Shown here: positions 15,842 to 22,817 of the stretch, piece by piece
Layout of the letters: each line of letters starts with the position of its first letter
How positions within the stretch are numbered: position 1 is the first letter of the stretch
DNA from: Limnohabitans sp.
GTDB taxonomy: Bacteria > Pseudomonadota > Gammaproteobacteria > Burkholderiales > Burkholderiaceae_C
NCBI GenBank assembly: GCA_018882835.1
Contig: VERE01000025.1
Location: forward strand, 1-42,347
DNA: 42,347 nt
Reading direction: 5' to 3'
The notes under the pieces: generated by a model
What the model was told of the DNA's origin: nothing
Database searches by the model: none
The model's input: only the letters and a program-made list of their open reading frames with translations
Translations under genes and position numbers: made by a program

Positions 15842-17317
15842 GTGCTGTTCGACGTCGCCATCATTGGCTTGGGCCCGGCCGGTGCATGTCTGGCCAATTT
15901 ATTGGGGCAGCGTGGCTTGTCGGTCGTGGTGCTGGAGCGCGAGGCAGACATTTACCCGCTGCCACGCGCCATTCATTTCGACGGCGAGGTGATGCGCATT
16001 TTTCAAAACGCAGGCTTGCGAGCTCCCGTCGAGGCCATCACCCGCCCCGGTTTGAAAGGCATGCATTTTGTGAACGCGCAAGGCGACACCCTGCTGATTC
16101 GTGCCGGTACGGCGGCACATGGCCCGCACGGATGCGCCAACAATTACTATTTCCACCAACCCGAGTTGGAAGCCGTGTTGCGCCAGGGCTTGTCTCGCTT
16201 TGCGTCGGTGCAGGTGCGCCTGTCGTGCGAGGTGACGGATGTGCAAGAGTGGGGCGATCGGGTCGAGCTGTCGGTGACCGATCGGGTTCAACAAACCCAC
16301 GGCACAGTAAAGGCCCGTTATGTGGTGGGTTGCGATGGCGCTCGCTCGCTGGTGCGCAAAGCTTTGAACGCACCCATGAAAGACCTGGGGCTGCACCAGC
16401 CCTGGCTGGTTTTCGATGCCGTGCTGAAACCCGACGCGCCAGAATTGCCAAGTTACACCGTGCAACATTGCGACCCAGCGCGACCCATGACTTATTGCAA
16501 CGTGACCGGCAACCGCCGCCGTTGGGAAATCATGCTGATGCCGGGTGATGTGCCCGAAGAGATGGTGAAGCCGGAAAACCTGTGGCCCTTGCTGGCCCGC
16601 TGGATTCGGCCCGAGCATGCCGACATTGAGCGCGCAGTGATCTACACCTTTCATTCCATCATTGCCGAAGGCTGGCGCAAAGGCCGCCTGATGCTGGCGG
16701 GGGACTCGGCGCACCAGACGCCGCCTTTCCTTGGGCAGGGCATGTGTGCAGGCCTGCGTGATGTGTTCAATCTGGCATGGAAACTCGATGCGGTCATCCG
16801 GGGCAAGGCTTCGCCCGACTTGCTGGACACCTATGAGTCGGAGCGATCGCCGCATGTGGAGGCCTTCATTGCGCTTGCGGTGCGTTTGGGCGACATCATT
16901 CAAACCACCGACCCGCAAGAGGCGCAAGAGCGTGACCGAAAATTCAAGGCAGGTCAGCCAGAAATCTTTTCATTTCCATCGCCACGCCTGGGGCCTGGCG
17001 TGCTGACTGGGGACCATCCGCTGGTGGGCCAACCCATGCCGCAGCCTGCGCTGGATTCAGGTCAGTTGCTGGACGCGGTGCTGGGCCAGAACTTCGCCAT
17101 CATCGCAAGTCCTGAGTTGTTGAACCAGGTCAGTGACAGCACCCGCAACGCCTGGTTAGCCTGCGGCATTCAAGTGCTGCCCGCGCGTGACAAAGCTGTG
17201 GCTGAATGGCTGCAAGCGCAACAGCTGCAAGCCGTGGCCTTGCGACCCGATCGCTACATCCAGGCCGTCGCCAACACGCCCGGCGAGCTTGCTGCGCTGT
17301 CTTGGCCCCAGGCATGA
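15842..17317 (+). CDS. MhpA-type FAD-dependent aromatic monooxygenase
   Basis: 491 residues from GTG 15842, just after the VOC stop and behind GGGAG. The FAD fold is complete: dinucleotide loop IIGLGPAGACLAN near the N-terminus, the DG motif VVGCDGARSLVRK, and the GD motif LMLAGDSAHQTPPFLGQGM. Its closest type is 3-(3-hydroxyphenyl)propionate hydroxylase (MhpA) and related phenol hydroxylases. It uses NAD(P)H and oxygen to hydroxylate an aromatic ring before cleavage. With the adjacent VOC and FAH-family proteins it makes a plausible meta-cleavage-like route, but the substrate is unknown and I do not assign mhpA. Its stop overlaps the start of the IclR gene (ATGA). Confidence 0.9.
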   Translation: MLFDVAIIGLGPAGACLANLLGQRGLSVVVLEREADIYPLPRAIHFDGEVMRIFQNAGLRAPVEAITRPGLKGMHFVNAQGDTLLIRAGTAAHGPHGCANNYYFHQPELEAVLRQGLSRFASVQVRLSCEVTDVQEWGDRVELSVTDRVQQTHGTVKARYVVGCDGARSLVRKALNAPMKDLGLHQPWLVFDAVLKPDAPELPSYTVQHCDPARPMTYCNVTGNRRRWEIMLMPGDVPEEMVKPENLWPLLARWIRPEHADIERAVIYTFHSIIAEGWRKGRLMLAGDSAHQTPPFLGQGMCAGLRDVFNLAWKLDAVIRGKASPDLLDTYESERSPHVEAFIALAVRLGDIIQTTDPQEAQERDRKFKAGQPEIFSFPSPRLGPGVLTGDHPLVGQPMPQPALDSGQLLDAVLGQNFAIIASPELLNQVSDSTRNAWLACGIQVLPARDKAVAEWLQAQQLQAVALRPDRYIQAVANTPGELAALSWPQA

Positions 17318-18066
17318 AAGATAAAGCAGGCTCCAGCCTGGAGCGCATGTTGAGCGTGCTTGACCTGTTCAGCGAGCAAACGCCGCTGTGGACGGCCGAG
17401 GCCATCATCGAGGCCTTGGGGGTTTCTGCGCCTACGGGATACCGCTATGTGAGGACGCTGGTCGATGCCGGCTTGCTGCAACGGGGCACCGACTCGCACT
17501 ACCATCTGGGTGCGCGCATCATCGTGCTCGACCATTGCATTCGCATGGGGGACCCGGTCTTGCAGCAGGGTTTGCCTTTCATGGCCGAGTTGGTCGAGAA
17601 GACCGGTTTTGAATGTGTCATTTCGGCCTTGTACGGTACCCAACTGGTGGACACGCACCGCGAGTACAGCAAGGCGCCCGCTGCCTTGAGTTACGGCCGC
17701 GGCCGGCCACGGCCCTTGTTTTTTGGGGCGGCGCCGAAAGTGATTCTGGCGTGCATGGGTTCGGTGCCCTTGCGCCGCATGTTTGCGCAGCATGCGAAAG
17801 AGATTGCGGCAGCGGGCTTGCCGAGCGAATGGACTGCCTTCCGGCGCTATTTCGCGGCCATTCGCAAAGCAGGCTATTATTTTTCTGAAGGCGAATTGGA
17901 GAGTACATTGGCGGCAGTGGCGGTGCCGCTGCAAAAAGCCGACGGCCATGTGTTGGGCGCGCTCTCATTGGTGACCACGGTGCCGCGCATGGCCATGGTC
18001 GACCGGCGCAAGCTCACGGATTTGGTGAAACGAACGGCGCATGACATTGTGTCGCGCATCCCCTGA
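17314..18066 (+). CDS. IclR family transcriptional regulator
   Basis: 250 residues from ATG 17314, overlapping the monooxygenase stop by four bases. A winged helix domain (about 8-68, SLERMLSVLDLFSEQ, APTGYRYVRTLVDAGLL) is followed by the IclR effector domain (about 80-245, with YGRGRPRPLFFGAAPKVILA and the ending ALSLVTTVPRM). IclR proteins bind an aromatic or carboxylic acid effector and control neighbouring catabolic genes, sometimes as activators. Being inside the operon suggests autoregulation. The inverted repeat at 15217-15239 is a candidate binding site. A longer frame from 17206 lies within the upstream gene and is rejected. Confidence 0.92.
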   Translation: MKDKAGSSLERMLSVLDLFSEQTPLWTAEAIIEALGVSAPTGYRYVRTLVDAGLLQRGTDSHYHLGARIIVLDHCIRMGDPVLQQGLPFMAELVEKTGFECVISALYGTQLVDTHREYSKAPAALSYGRGRPRPLFFGAAPKVILACMGSVPLRRMFAQHAKEIAAAGLPSEWTAFRRYFAAIRKAGYYFSEGELESTLAAVAVPLQKADGHVLGALSLVTTVPRMAMVDRRKLTDLVKRTAHDIVSRIP

Positions 18067-18087
18067 TATTTCTTGAAAGGAAAAATT

Positions 18088-18936
18088 ATGAAACTCATCA
18101 GCTTTATGAACCAAGGCGCAGCCTCCTACGGCGCTGTGCATGGCGACCGCGTGCTTGACCTGAAGCCGTTGCTGGGCGCCAAAGCGCCTGACTTGAAGGC
18201 CTTGATCACGCAGCAGATGCTGGGCGAGGCACAAGCCGCACTCCATCAACATACGCCGACGCTGAAACTGGCCGACCTGACCCTGTTGCCGGTGATTCCC
18301 AACCCCAACAAAGTGGTCTGCGTCGGGCTGAACTATGCCGAGCACGTGCGCGAAACAGGGCGCGAGCTCACCGAAAGCCCTGCGCTGTTCCTGCGCCTGA
18401 GCGAGTCGATGGTGGCGCATGGCCAGGACATTGTGCGTCCGCCTGAATCTTTCCGCCTGGATTACGAGGGCGAGATTGCCATCGTGATCGGCGAGGGCGG
18501 CCGTCGCATTGCCGAAGCCGATGCCTGGAAACACATCGTGGGTTACAGCTGTTTCAACGACGGCAGTGTGCGCGACTGGCAGGTCAGCACCACGCAATGG
18601 ACTGCTGGCAAAAACTTTTACCGCACCGGCGGCTTTGGCCCCTGGATGGTGACAGCCGATGAAATTCAGCCCAACCAGAAGATGACGCTGGTGACGCGCT
18701 TGAACGGTGTGGAAATGCAGCGCGCCACCACCGACATGATGATTCACTCCATTCCGCGACAGATCGCTTATATCTCCACCTTTATTCCGCTGGAGCCGGG
18801 CGATGTGATCGTGACCGGCACGCCCGGGGGGGTGGGCAACAAGCGCAACCCGCAAGTGTTCATGAAGCCGGGCGATGTGGCAGAAATTGAAGTGGACGCC
18901 ATTGGCATTTTGCGCAACACGATCCGCGATGAGTAA
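18088..18936 (+). CDS. Fumarylacetoacetate hydrolase family protein
   Basis: 282 residues from ATG 18088 with GAAAGGAAAA upstream. The FAH core starts near residue 70 (PNPNKVVCVGLNYAEHVRETG); metal-binding acids are in DYEGEIAIVIG, followed by FNDGSVRDWQ, the lysine in TAGKNF, and the closing TGTPGGVGNKRNP with the EIEVDAIGIL strand. Family members hydrolyse C-C bonds of acylpyruvates, isomerise or decarboxylate ring-cleavage products. In this operon it would cleave the ring-opened product of the monooxygenase/VOC pair. Its stop lies 8 bases inside the next gene (Bug), showing translational coupling. Confidence 0.92.
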   Translation: MKLISFMNQGAASYGAVHGDRVLDLKPLLGAKAPDLKALITQQMLGEAQAALHQHTPTLKLADLTLLPVIPNPNKVVCVGLNYAEHVRETGRELTESPALFLRLSESMVAHGQDIVRPPESFRLDYEGEIAIVIGEGGRRIAEADAWKHIVGYSCFNDGSVRDWQVSTTQWTAGKNFYRTGGFGPWMVTADEIQPNQKMTLVTRLNGVEMQRATTDMMIHSIPRQIAYISTFIPLEPGDVIVTGTPGGVGNKRNPQVFMKPGDVAEIEVDAIGILRNTIRDE

Positions 18937-19921
18937 CCAAAGCCCACCCTGCGGACCTGTGCGCCGCAAGGCGCTCGCTGTGTTGCTTGTGTCTTGCGCG
19001 GCGCTGGGTGGGGCCTGGGCCGATGAGGCCTGGCCGCAAAAGCCAATTCGTCTGTTGCTGGGTTTCCCGCCGGGTGGCGGCTCCGACCTGGTGGCGCGGT
19101 TGGTGGCCAAGCCGCTGGGCGAACGACTCGGGCAGAACGTCGTGGTAGACAACAAGCCCGGTGCAGGTGGCAACATCGCCGCTGAAATGCTCACGCGCGC
19201 CACGCCCGATGGTTACACCTTGTTGCTGGTGCCCAGCGGCCACGCCAGCAACGCAGCGATGAAAAAAGTGTTGCCCTTTGATCCGGTCAAAGATTTCGCC
19301 TGGGTCAGCACCCTTACCACGTACCCGCTGGCGTTCACGGTGGCGCCGCAATCACCGATTCGCTCTTTTCAAGACTTGATTCAGCGTGCCAAAGCGGAAC
19401 CCGGCCAATGGCGTTATTCCTCGGTGGGCGTTGGCACTGCCATGCACTTGGCGGCGGAATGGTTGCAAGCCGAATCGGGTGTGCAGTTGAACCACATTCC
19501 CTTCAAAGGCGGCACCGGCCCCTTGACAGAGCTGCTGGCTGGCCGCGTAGATGTCATGGTGGACACCATGACCCTGACCGCGTCGTTGTTGAAAGACCAG
19601 CGCGTGCGTGCCCTGGCGGTGACTTCGCCCAAGGGCGGCAGCCCGTTGCAGGGCGTCCCGGCGGTGGCCGATTTTTACCCCGGCATGGTGTTCGAATCCT
19701 GGTTGGGCATTGCCGCACCAGCCGCCACCCCCGCCCACGTGGTTGAGCGCTTGAACAAAGCCTTGCGAGAGGTGGTGGCACAACCGGATGTACGGCAGCG
19801 CTTGCTCGATTTTGGCGGCCAACCCCAGGCCAGCAGTGGCACCGAGTTTCGCGAGCGGGTGCAGCGCGATATCCTTAATTTACGTAAGGTTGTGAGCGAG
19901 CGTAAGATTGAGCCTGAATGA
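18929..19921 (+). CDS. Bug family substrate-binding protein
   Basis: 330 residues from ATG 18929, inside the end of the FAH gene. The signal peptide is VRRKALAVLLVSCAALGGAWA (a run of 21, cleaved near ADE); the mature protein begins WPQKPIRLLLGFPPGGGSD, the Bug hallmark, then VVDNKPGAGGNIAAE and PDGYTLLLVPSGH. It is periplasmic and would bind the pathway substrate, probably a carboxylic acid, for a TctAB-type permease that is not encoded in view. A second Bug gene lies at the other side of the operon promoter (14128-15102), so two binding proteins flank this pathway. The stop overlaps the start of the PF10118 gene. Confidence 0.92.
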   Translation: MSNQSPPCGPVRRKALAVLLVSCAALGGAWADEAWPQKPIRLLLGFPPGGGSDLVARLVAKPLGERLGQNVVVDNKPGAGGNIAAEMLTRATPDGYTLLLVPSGHASNAAMKKVLPFDPVKDFAWVSTLTTYPLAFTVAPQSPIRSFQDLIQRAKAEPGQWRYSSVGVGTAMHLAAEWLQAESGVQLNHIPFKGGTGPLTELLAGRVDVMVDTMTLTASLLKDQRVRALAVTSPKGGSPLQGVPAVADFYPGMVFESWLGIAAPAATPAHVVERLNKALREVVAQPDVRQRLLDFGGQPQASSGTEFRERVQRDILNLRKVVSERKIEPE

Positions 19922-20778
19922 ACACGCTCACTTTCTCTTCTGTCCCGCTGCCTGTGCGTCGCCTGCATGTTGACCTGGCACAGCCTTTTGACGCTCGCTG
20001 GTGCGGCGGGGATGCCTTTCGAACTGCTTTTTTCAATGCCCTGTCCATGAGCTTTCCGGTGGGCGAGCAATATTTCATTGATTCGCTCAAGAACGGTGCG
20101 CAGAAACTGGCACCTGCAGAGCGCCAGGCATTCGAGGAAGACTTGCGTGGCTTCATCGGTCAGGAAGCCACCCACCGCCATTTGCACGCTTTGTTCAATC
20201 GAGAGCTGACGCGCCAGGGCCTGACCAACGAATTTGAAAAACGTGCGGCCCGACGCATTCGTGCCAACCAGCACTTGGATGCGCGCAAGCATGTGGCAGT
20301 GACGGCGGCCACCGAGCACTTCACGGCCTTGTTTGCGCAGTGGCTCATGCAACACCCCGAGGCCTTGGAAGGGGCCGAGCAACGCTTGGCCTATTTGTGG
20401 CTTTGGCACAGCGCCGAAGAGTCTGAGCACCGCAACGTGGCCTTCGATTTGTACCGCGCCCTGGGCGGCAACGAGTACTGGCGTTTGCGCATCTTCAGGT
20501 ATGTGACCTTCACATTTTTAACCGATGTACTGCGCCAAACGGTGCGCAATCTCTGGCACGATGGCAGCCTGTTCAAGCCCGGCACCTGGGTCAGTGGTTG
20601 GCGCTTGTTGCTGTCACCGCAAGGTTTGTTGCGTGGCAACTACCGGGCCTGGAAAGATTACTTTGCTGCCGATTTTCATCCCAGCCAGCACGATGCCAGT
20701 TTGTCCACGCAATGGCTGGCGACCCACACCAGCGATTACACCGTGGTGCGTGCCGCCGGCAAGACCGTGGCGGCTTAA
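19918..20778 (+). CDS. PF10118 metal-dependent hydrolase-like protein (ferritin-like fold)
   Basis: 286 residues from ATG 19918, overlapping the Bug stop by four bases. It is recognised as the family named 'predicted metal-dependent hydrolase' (PF10118). Carboxylate/His motifs on helices are visible: FIGQEATHRHLH (about 80-91) and WHSAEESEHRNVAFDLY (about 162-178), the kind of ligand set seen in di-iron ferritin-like enzymes. Hydrolase activity is not proven for the family to my knowledge, and an oxygenase or desaturase-like di-iron role fits the motifs as well. It is the last gene of the catabolic operon. Its stop TAA and the stop of selD on the other strand share the bases TTAA. Confidence 0.78.
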   Translation: MNTLTFSSVPLPVRRLHVDLAQPFDARWCGGDAFRTAFFNALSMSFPVGEQYFIDSLKNGAQKLAPAERQAFEEDLRGFIGQEATHRHLHALFNRELTRQGLTNEFEKRAARRIRANQHLDARKHVAVTAATEHFTALFAQWLMQHPEALEGAEQRLAYLWLWHSAEESEHRNVAFDLYRALGGNEYWRLRIFRYVTFTFLTDVLRQTVRNLWHDGSLFKPGTWVSGWRLLLSPQGLLRGNYRAWKDYFAADFHPSQHDASLSTQWLATHTSDYTVVRAAGKTVAA

Positions 20779-21836
20779 GCCACGATCAGCCGCGACCCCT
20801 CGGGGCCGGCAGCAACCACCTCGCCAATGTCGGCCGCCTGGGCAAAACCGTGGCGCTCAAAGACCTTCAAGACATCGCCTACAGTTTCAGGGGCACAACT
20901 GACCAACAAGCCACCACTGGTTTGCGGGTCGGTCAGCAGGGCCTGTTGAACCGGCGTGATGTGCGAGGCCAGGGCCACTTCATCGCCATAGCCTGCCCAG
21001 TTGCGCCCAGAGGCGCCGGTGATGAAGCCTTGTGCGGCGAGTTGTGTCACATCTTGCAGCAAGGGCACGTGCGCCCAATCAATGCGCAAGCTGGCCTTGG
21101 CGCCGCGCGCCAACTCCAGGCCATGGCCTGCCAGACCAAAGCCCGTGACATCGGTCAGCGCGTGAACCCCAGCCAAGGCTGACAGCTCGGGGCCGGGTGT
21201 GTTCAAGCGGGTGGTGCTGTCGATCATTTGGGCGTAGCCGGTGGCCGACAGTTGCTCTTTTTTCAAGGCGGCAGACAAGATGCCCACGCCCAAAGGCTTG
21301 CCCAGCACAAGGCGGTCGCCCACGCGGGCATCGGCATTGCGTTTCACTTTTTGGGGGTGTACCAAGCCCAGGGCCACCAGGCCATAGATGGCTTCCACCG
21401 AATCGATGGTGTGGCCTCCCGCGATCGGTATCCCAGCCGCACGGCACACCGCGTTACCACCCTCCAAAATTTTGCCGATCACATCGGTGCTCAGTACCTG
21501 GATGGGCATACCCACCAGGGCCAAAGCCATGATGGGCGTGCCGCCCATGGCGTAGACATCGCTCAAGGCATTGGTGGCTGCAATGCGGCCAAACTCAAAC
21601 GGGTCATCGACGATGGGCATGAAGAAATCGGTGGTGGCAATCAGCGCTTGCTCGTCGTTCAGTTGGTACACCGCTGCATCGTCGGCCGTTTCAATGCCCA
21701 CCAGCAATTGCGGTGGCACCGGAAAATGTGTCGTGCCTTTCAAAATATCGCGCAGAACGCCAGGCGCGATTTTGCAGCCGCAGCCGCCTCCGTGAGACAG
21801 AGAGGTGAGGCGAGGTGGGGTCTGTGAAGTGTTCAT
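20775..21836 (-). CDS. selD: Selenide, water dikinase
   Basis: 353 residues from ATG 21836. The glycine/cysteine loop GGGCGCKIAP carries C19, C21 and K22, equivalent to C17, C19 and K20 of the E. coli enzyme. The active-site residue is Cys, not selenocysteine. ATP-binding motifs follow (DDAAVY, TTDFFMPIVDDP, GGHTIDS, TDPQTSGGLL). It makes selenophosphate from selenide and ATP for selenocysteine or 2-selenouridine synthesis. Usual partners (selA, selB, tRNA 2-selenouridine synthase) are not in view. It lies 14 bases after an EamA transporter gene and in one operon with a rhodanese-rich protein. A same-strand frame extending to 22727 runs through the EamA gene and is not coding. Confidence 0.95.
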   Translation of the reverse strand: MNTSQTPPRLTSLSHGGGCGCKIAPGVLRDILKGTTHFPVPPQLLVGIETADDAAVYQLNDEQALIATTDFFMPIVDDPFEFGRIAATNALSDVYAMGGTPIMALALVGMPIQVLSTDVIGKILEGGNAVCRAAGIPIAGGHTIDSVEAIYGLVALGLVHPQKVKRNADARVGDRLVLGKPLGVGILSAALKKEQLSATGYAQMIDSTTRLNTPGPELSALAGVHALTDVTGFGLAGHGLELARGAKASLRIDWAHVPLLQDVTQLAAQGFITGASGRNWAGYGDEVALASHITPVQQALLTDPQTSGGLLVSCAPETVGDVLKVFERHGFAQAADIGEVVAAGPEGSRLIVA

Positions 21837-21850
21837 GGAGAAGCGATGCG

Positions 21851-22810
21851 TCAGTCGTTGTTTCGGTAGCGCGAGGAAAAACGGGGCCAGGCCGGGACCT
21901 GCGCGAATTGGGCGATGGCCACGCCCAGCAGGGAAACCAGCGCCCCCGTGATTTTTTGTGCGCTGAAGGTCTCGCCGGCAAACAGCCAGGCTAACAAGCC
22001 TGCCACTGGTGGCATGAGGTACATCAAGGGGGCGGAGCGCGCCACGCCGCGCACGGCATTGATCCAGCCCCAGACTATCCAGCCCAGAAAAGCCGACACC
22101 ACCACGGCCCACACAAAGCCTGTCCAAATGCCCCACGACAAAGCAGACCAATCCACTTGCAGCGCTGCAGGAAAAGTGATTGCCACCACGGGGACCGAAC
22201 CCAGCAGCGTGGCATAGGCCATGGTCAGCATGCCGCCATGGCGCTCGATCACCGGTTTGGCCAGCACGGTGTAGTAAGAGAAAAACGAGGCGGCGATCAG
22301 CAGCACCAGATCGCCTCCGGTGGCTTGCCAGCGGCTGCCCATCAATTTCTCGGCCATGAAAATCAGCACGCCCAGGCAGGCCAAGCCCACCCCCACCACT
22401 TGCCAGCGCCCCAGGCGCTCGAGCTGGTGCGCGCGCAAAATCAACAGCGTGAACAAGGGCCCACACGCCAGGATCACCGAGCTTGAAAAGGCGGTGGACC
22501 AGTGGATGCCATAGGTCACCAGGCCTACGTGCAGGAAGTGGCCGATGAAGCCCAGGCGTGCCAGGGTCCAAAACTCGCTGCGTGACACGCGTGGAAACCG
22601 CAGGCCATAAACCGACACCAGCAAGATCAGGGCGCACAAGGGCATCAGCAGGTAGCGGCCAAACAAAAAACCGCCGGGGCCCATCGCGCTGAACACCTGT
22701 TTTTGAATCGAAAAGTTGGCCCCCCACACCAAAATCAAGGCAAAGGCGATCAGCAAGGCCAGACGCTGGCGCTTGGCTTCGGATGAAGGCGATGGCGGGG
22801 CTGTGGTCAT
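21851..22810 (-). CDS. EamA/DMT superfamily transporter
   Basis: 319 residues with ten predicted membrane helices in two EamA repeats, starting ALLIAFALILVWGANF and PFTLLI-like segments, and a second repeat from about 165 (GDLVLLIAASFFSYYTVL). DMT proteins of this type export amino acids, metabolites or, in some bacteria, cysteine-pathway compounds. The substrate cannot be told from sequence. It sits between the thiol dioxygenase-rhodanese gene (7-base gap) and selD (14-base gap) on the minus strand, so it is cotranscribed with sulfur/selenium functions, which makes a thiol or chalcogen compound an attractive guess. Confidence 0.88.
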   Translation of the reverse strand: MTTAPPSPSSEAKRQRLALLIAFALILVWGANFSIQKQVFSAMGPGGFLFGRYLLMPLCALILLVSVYGLRFPRVSRSEFWTLARLGFIGHFLHVGLVTYGIHWSTAFSSSVILACGPLFTLLILRAHQLERLGRWQVVGVGLACLGVLIFMAEKLMGSRWQATGGDLVLLIAASFFSYYTVLAKPVIERHGGMLTMAYATLLGSVPVVAITFPAALQVDWSALSWGIWTGFVWAVVVSAFLGWIVWGWINAVRGVARSAPLMYLMPPVAGLLAWLFAGETFSAQKITGALVSLLGVAIAQFAQVPAWPRFSSRYRNND

Positions 22811-22817
22811 GCTGCGG

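Noticed and set aside
17965..19203. 412-codon minus-strand frame across the IclR, FAH and Bug genes
   Set aside because: Crosses three real genes and their junctions and has no family resemblance.
21760..21800. Selenocysteine codon in selD
   Set aside because: The active-site codons give Cys-Gly-Cys-Lys; there is no in-frame TGA at that place.
21837..22727. N-terminal extension of selD to 650 residues
   Set aside because: The extension runs in another frame through the EamA transporter gene; ATG 21836 gives a protein of normal SelD length and start.
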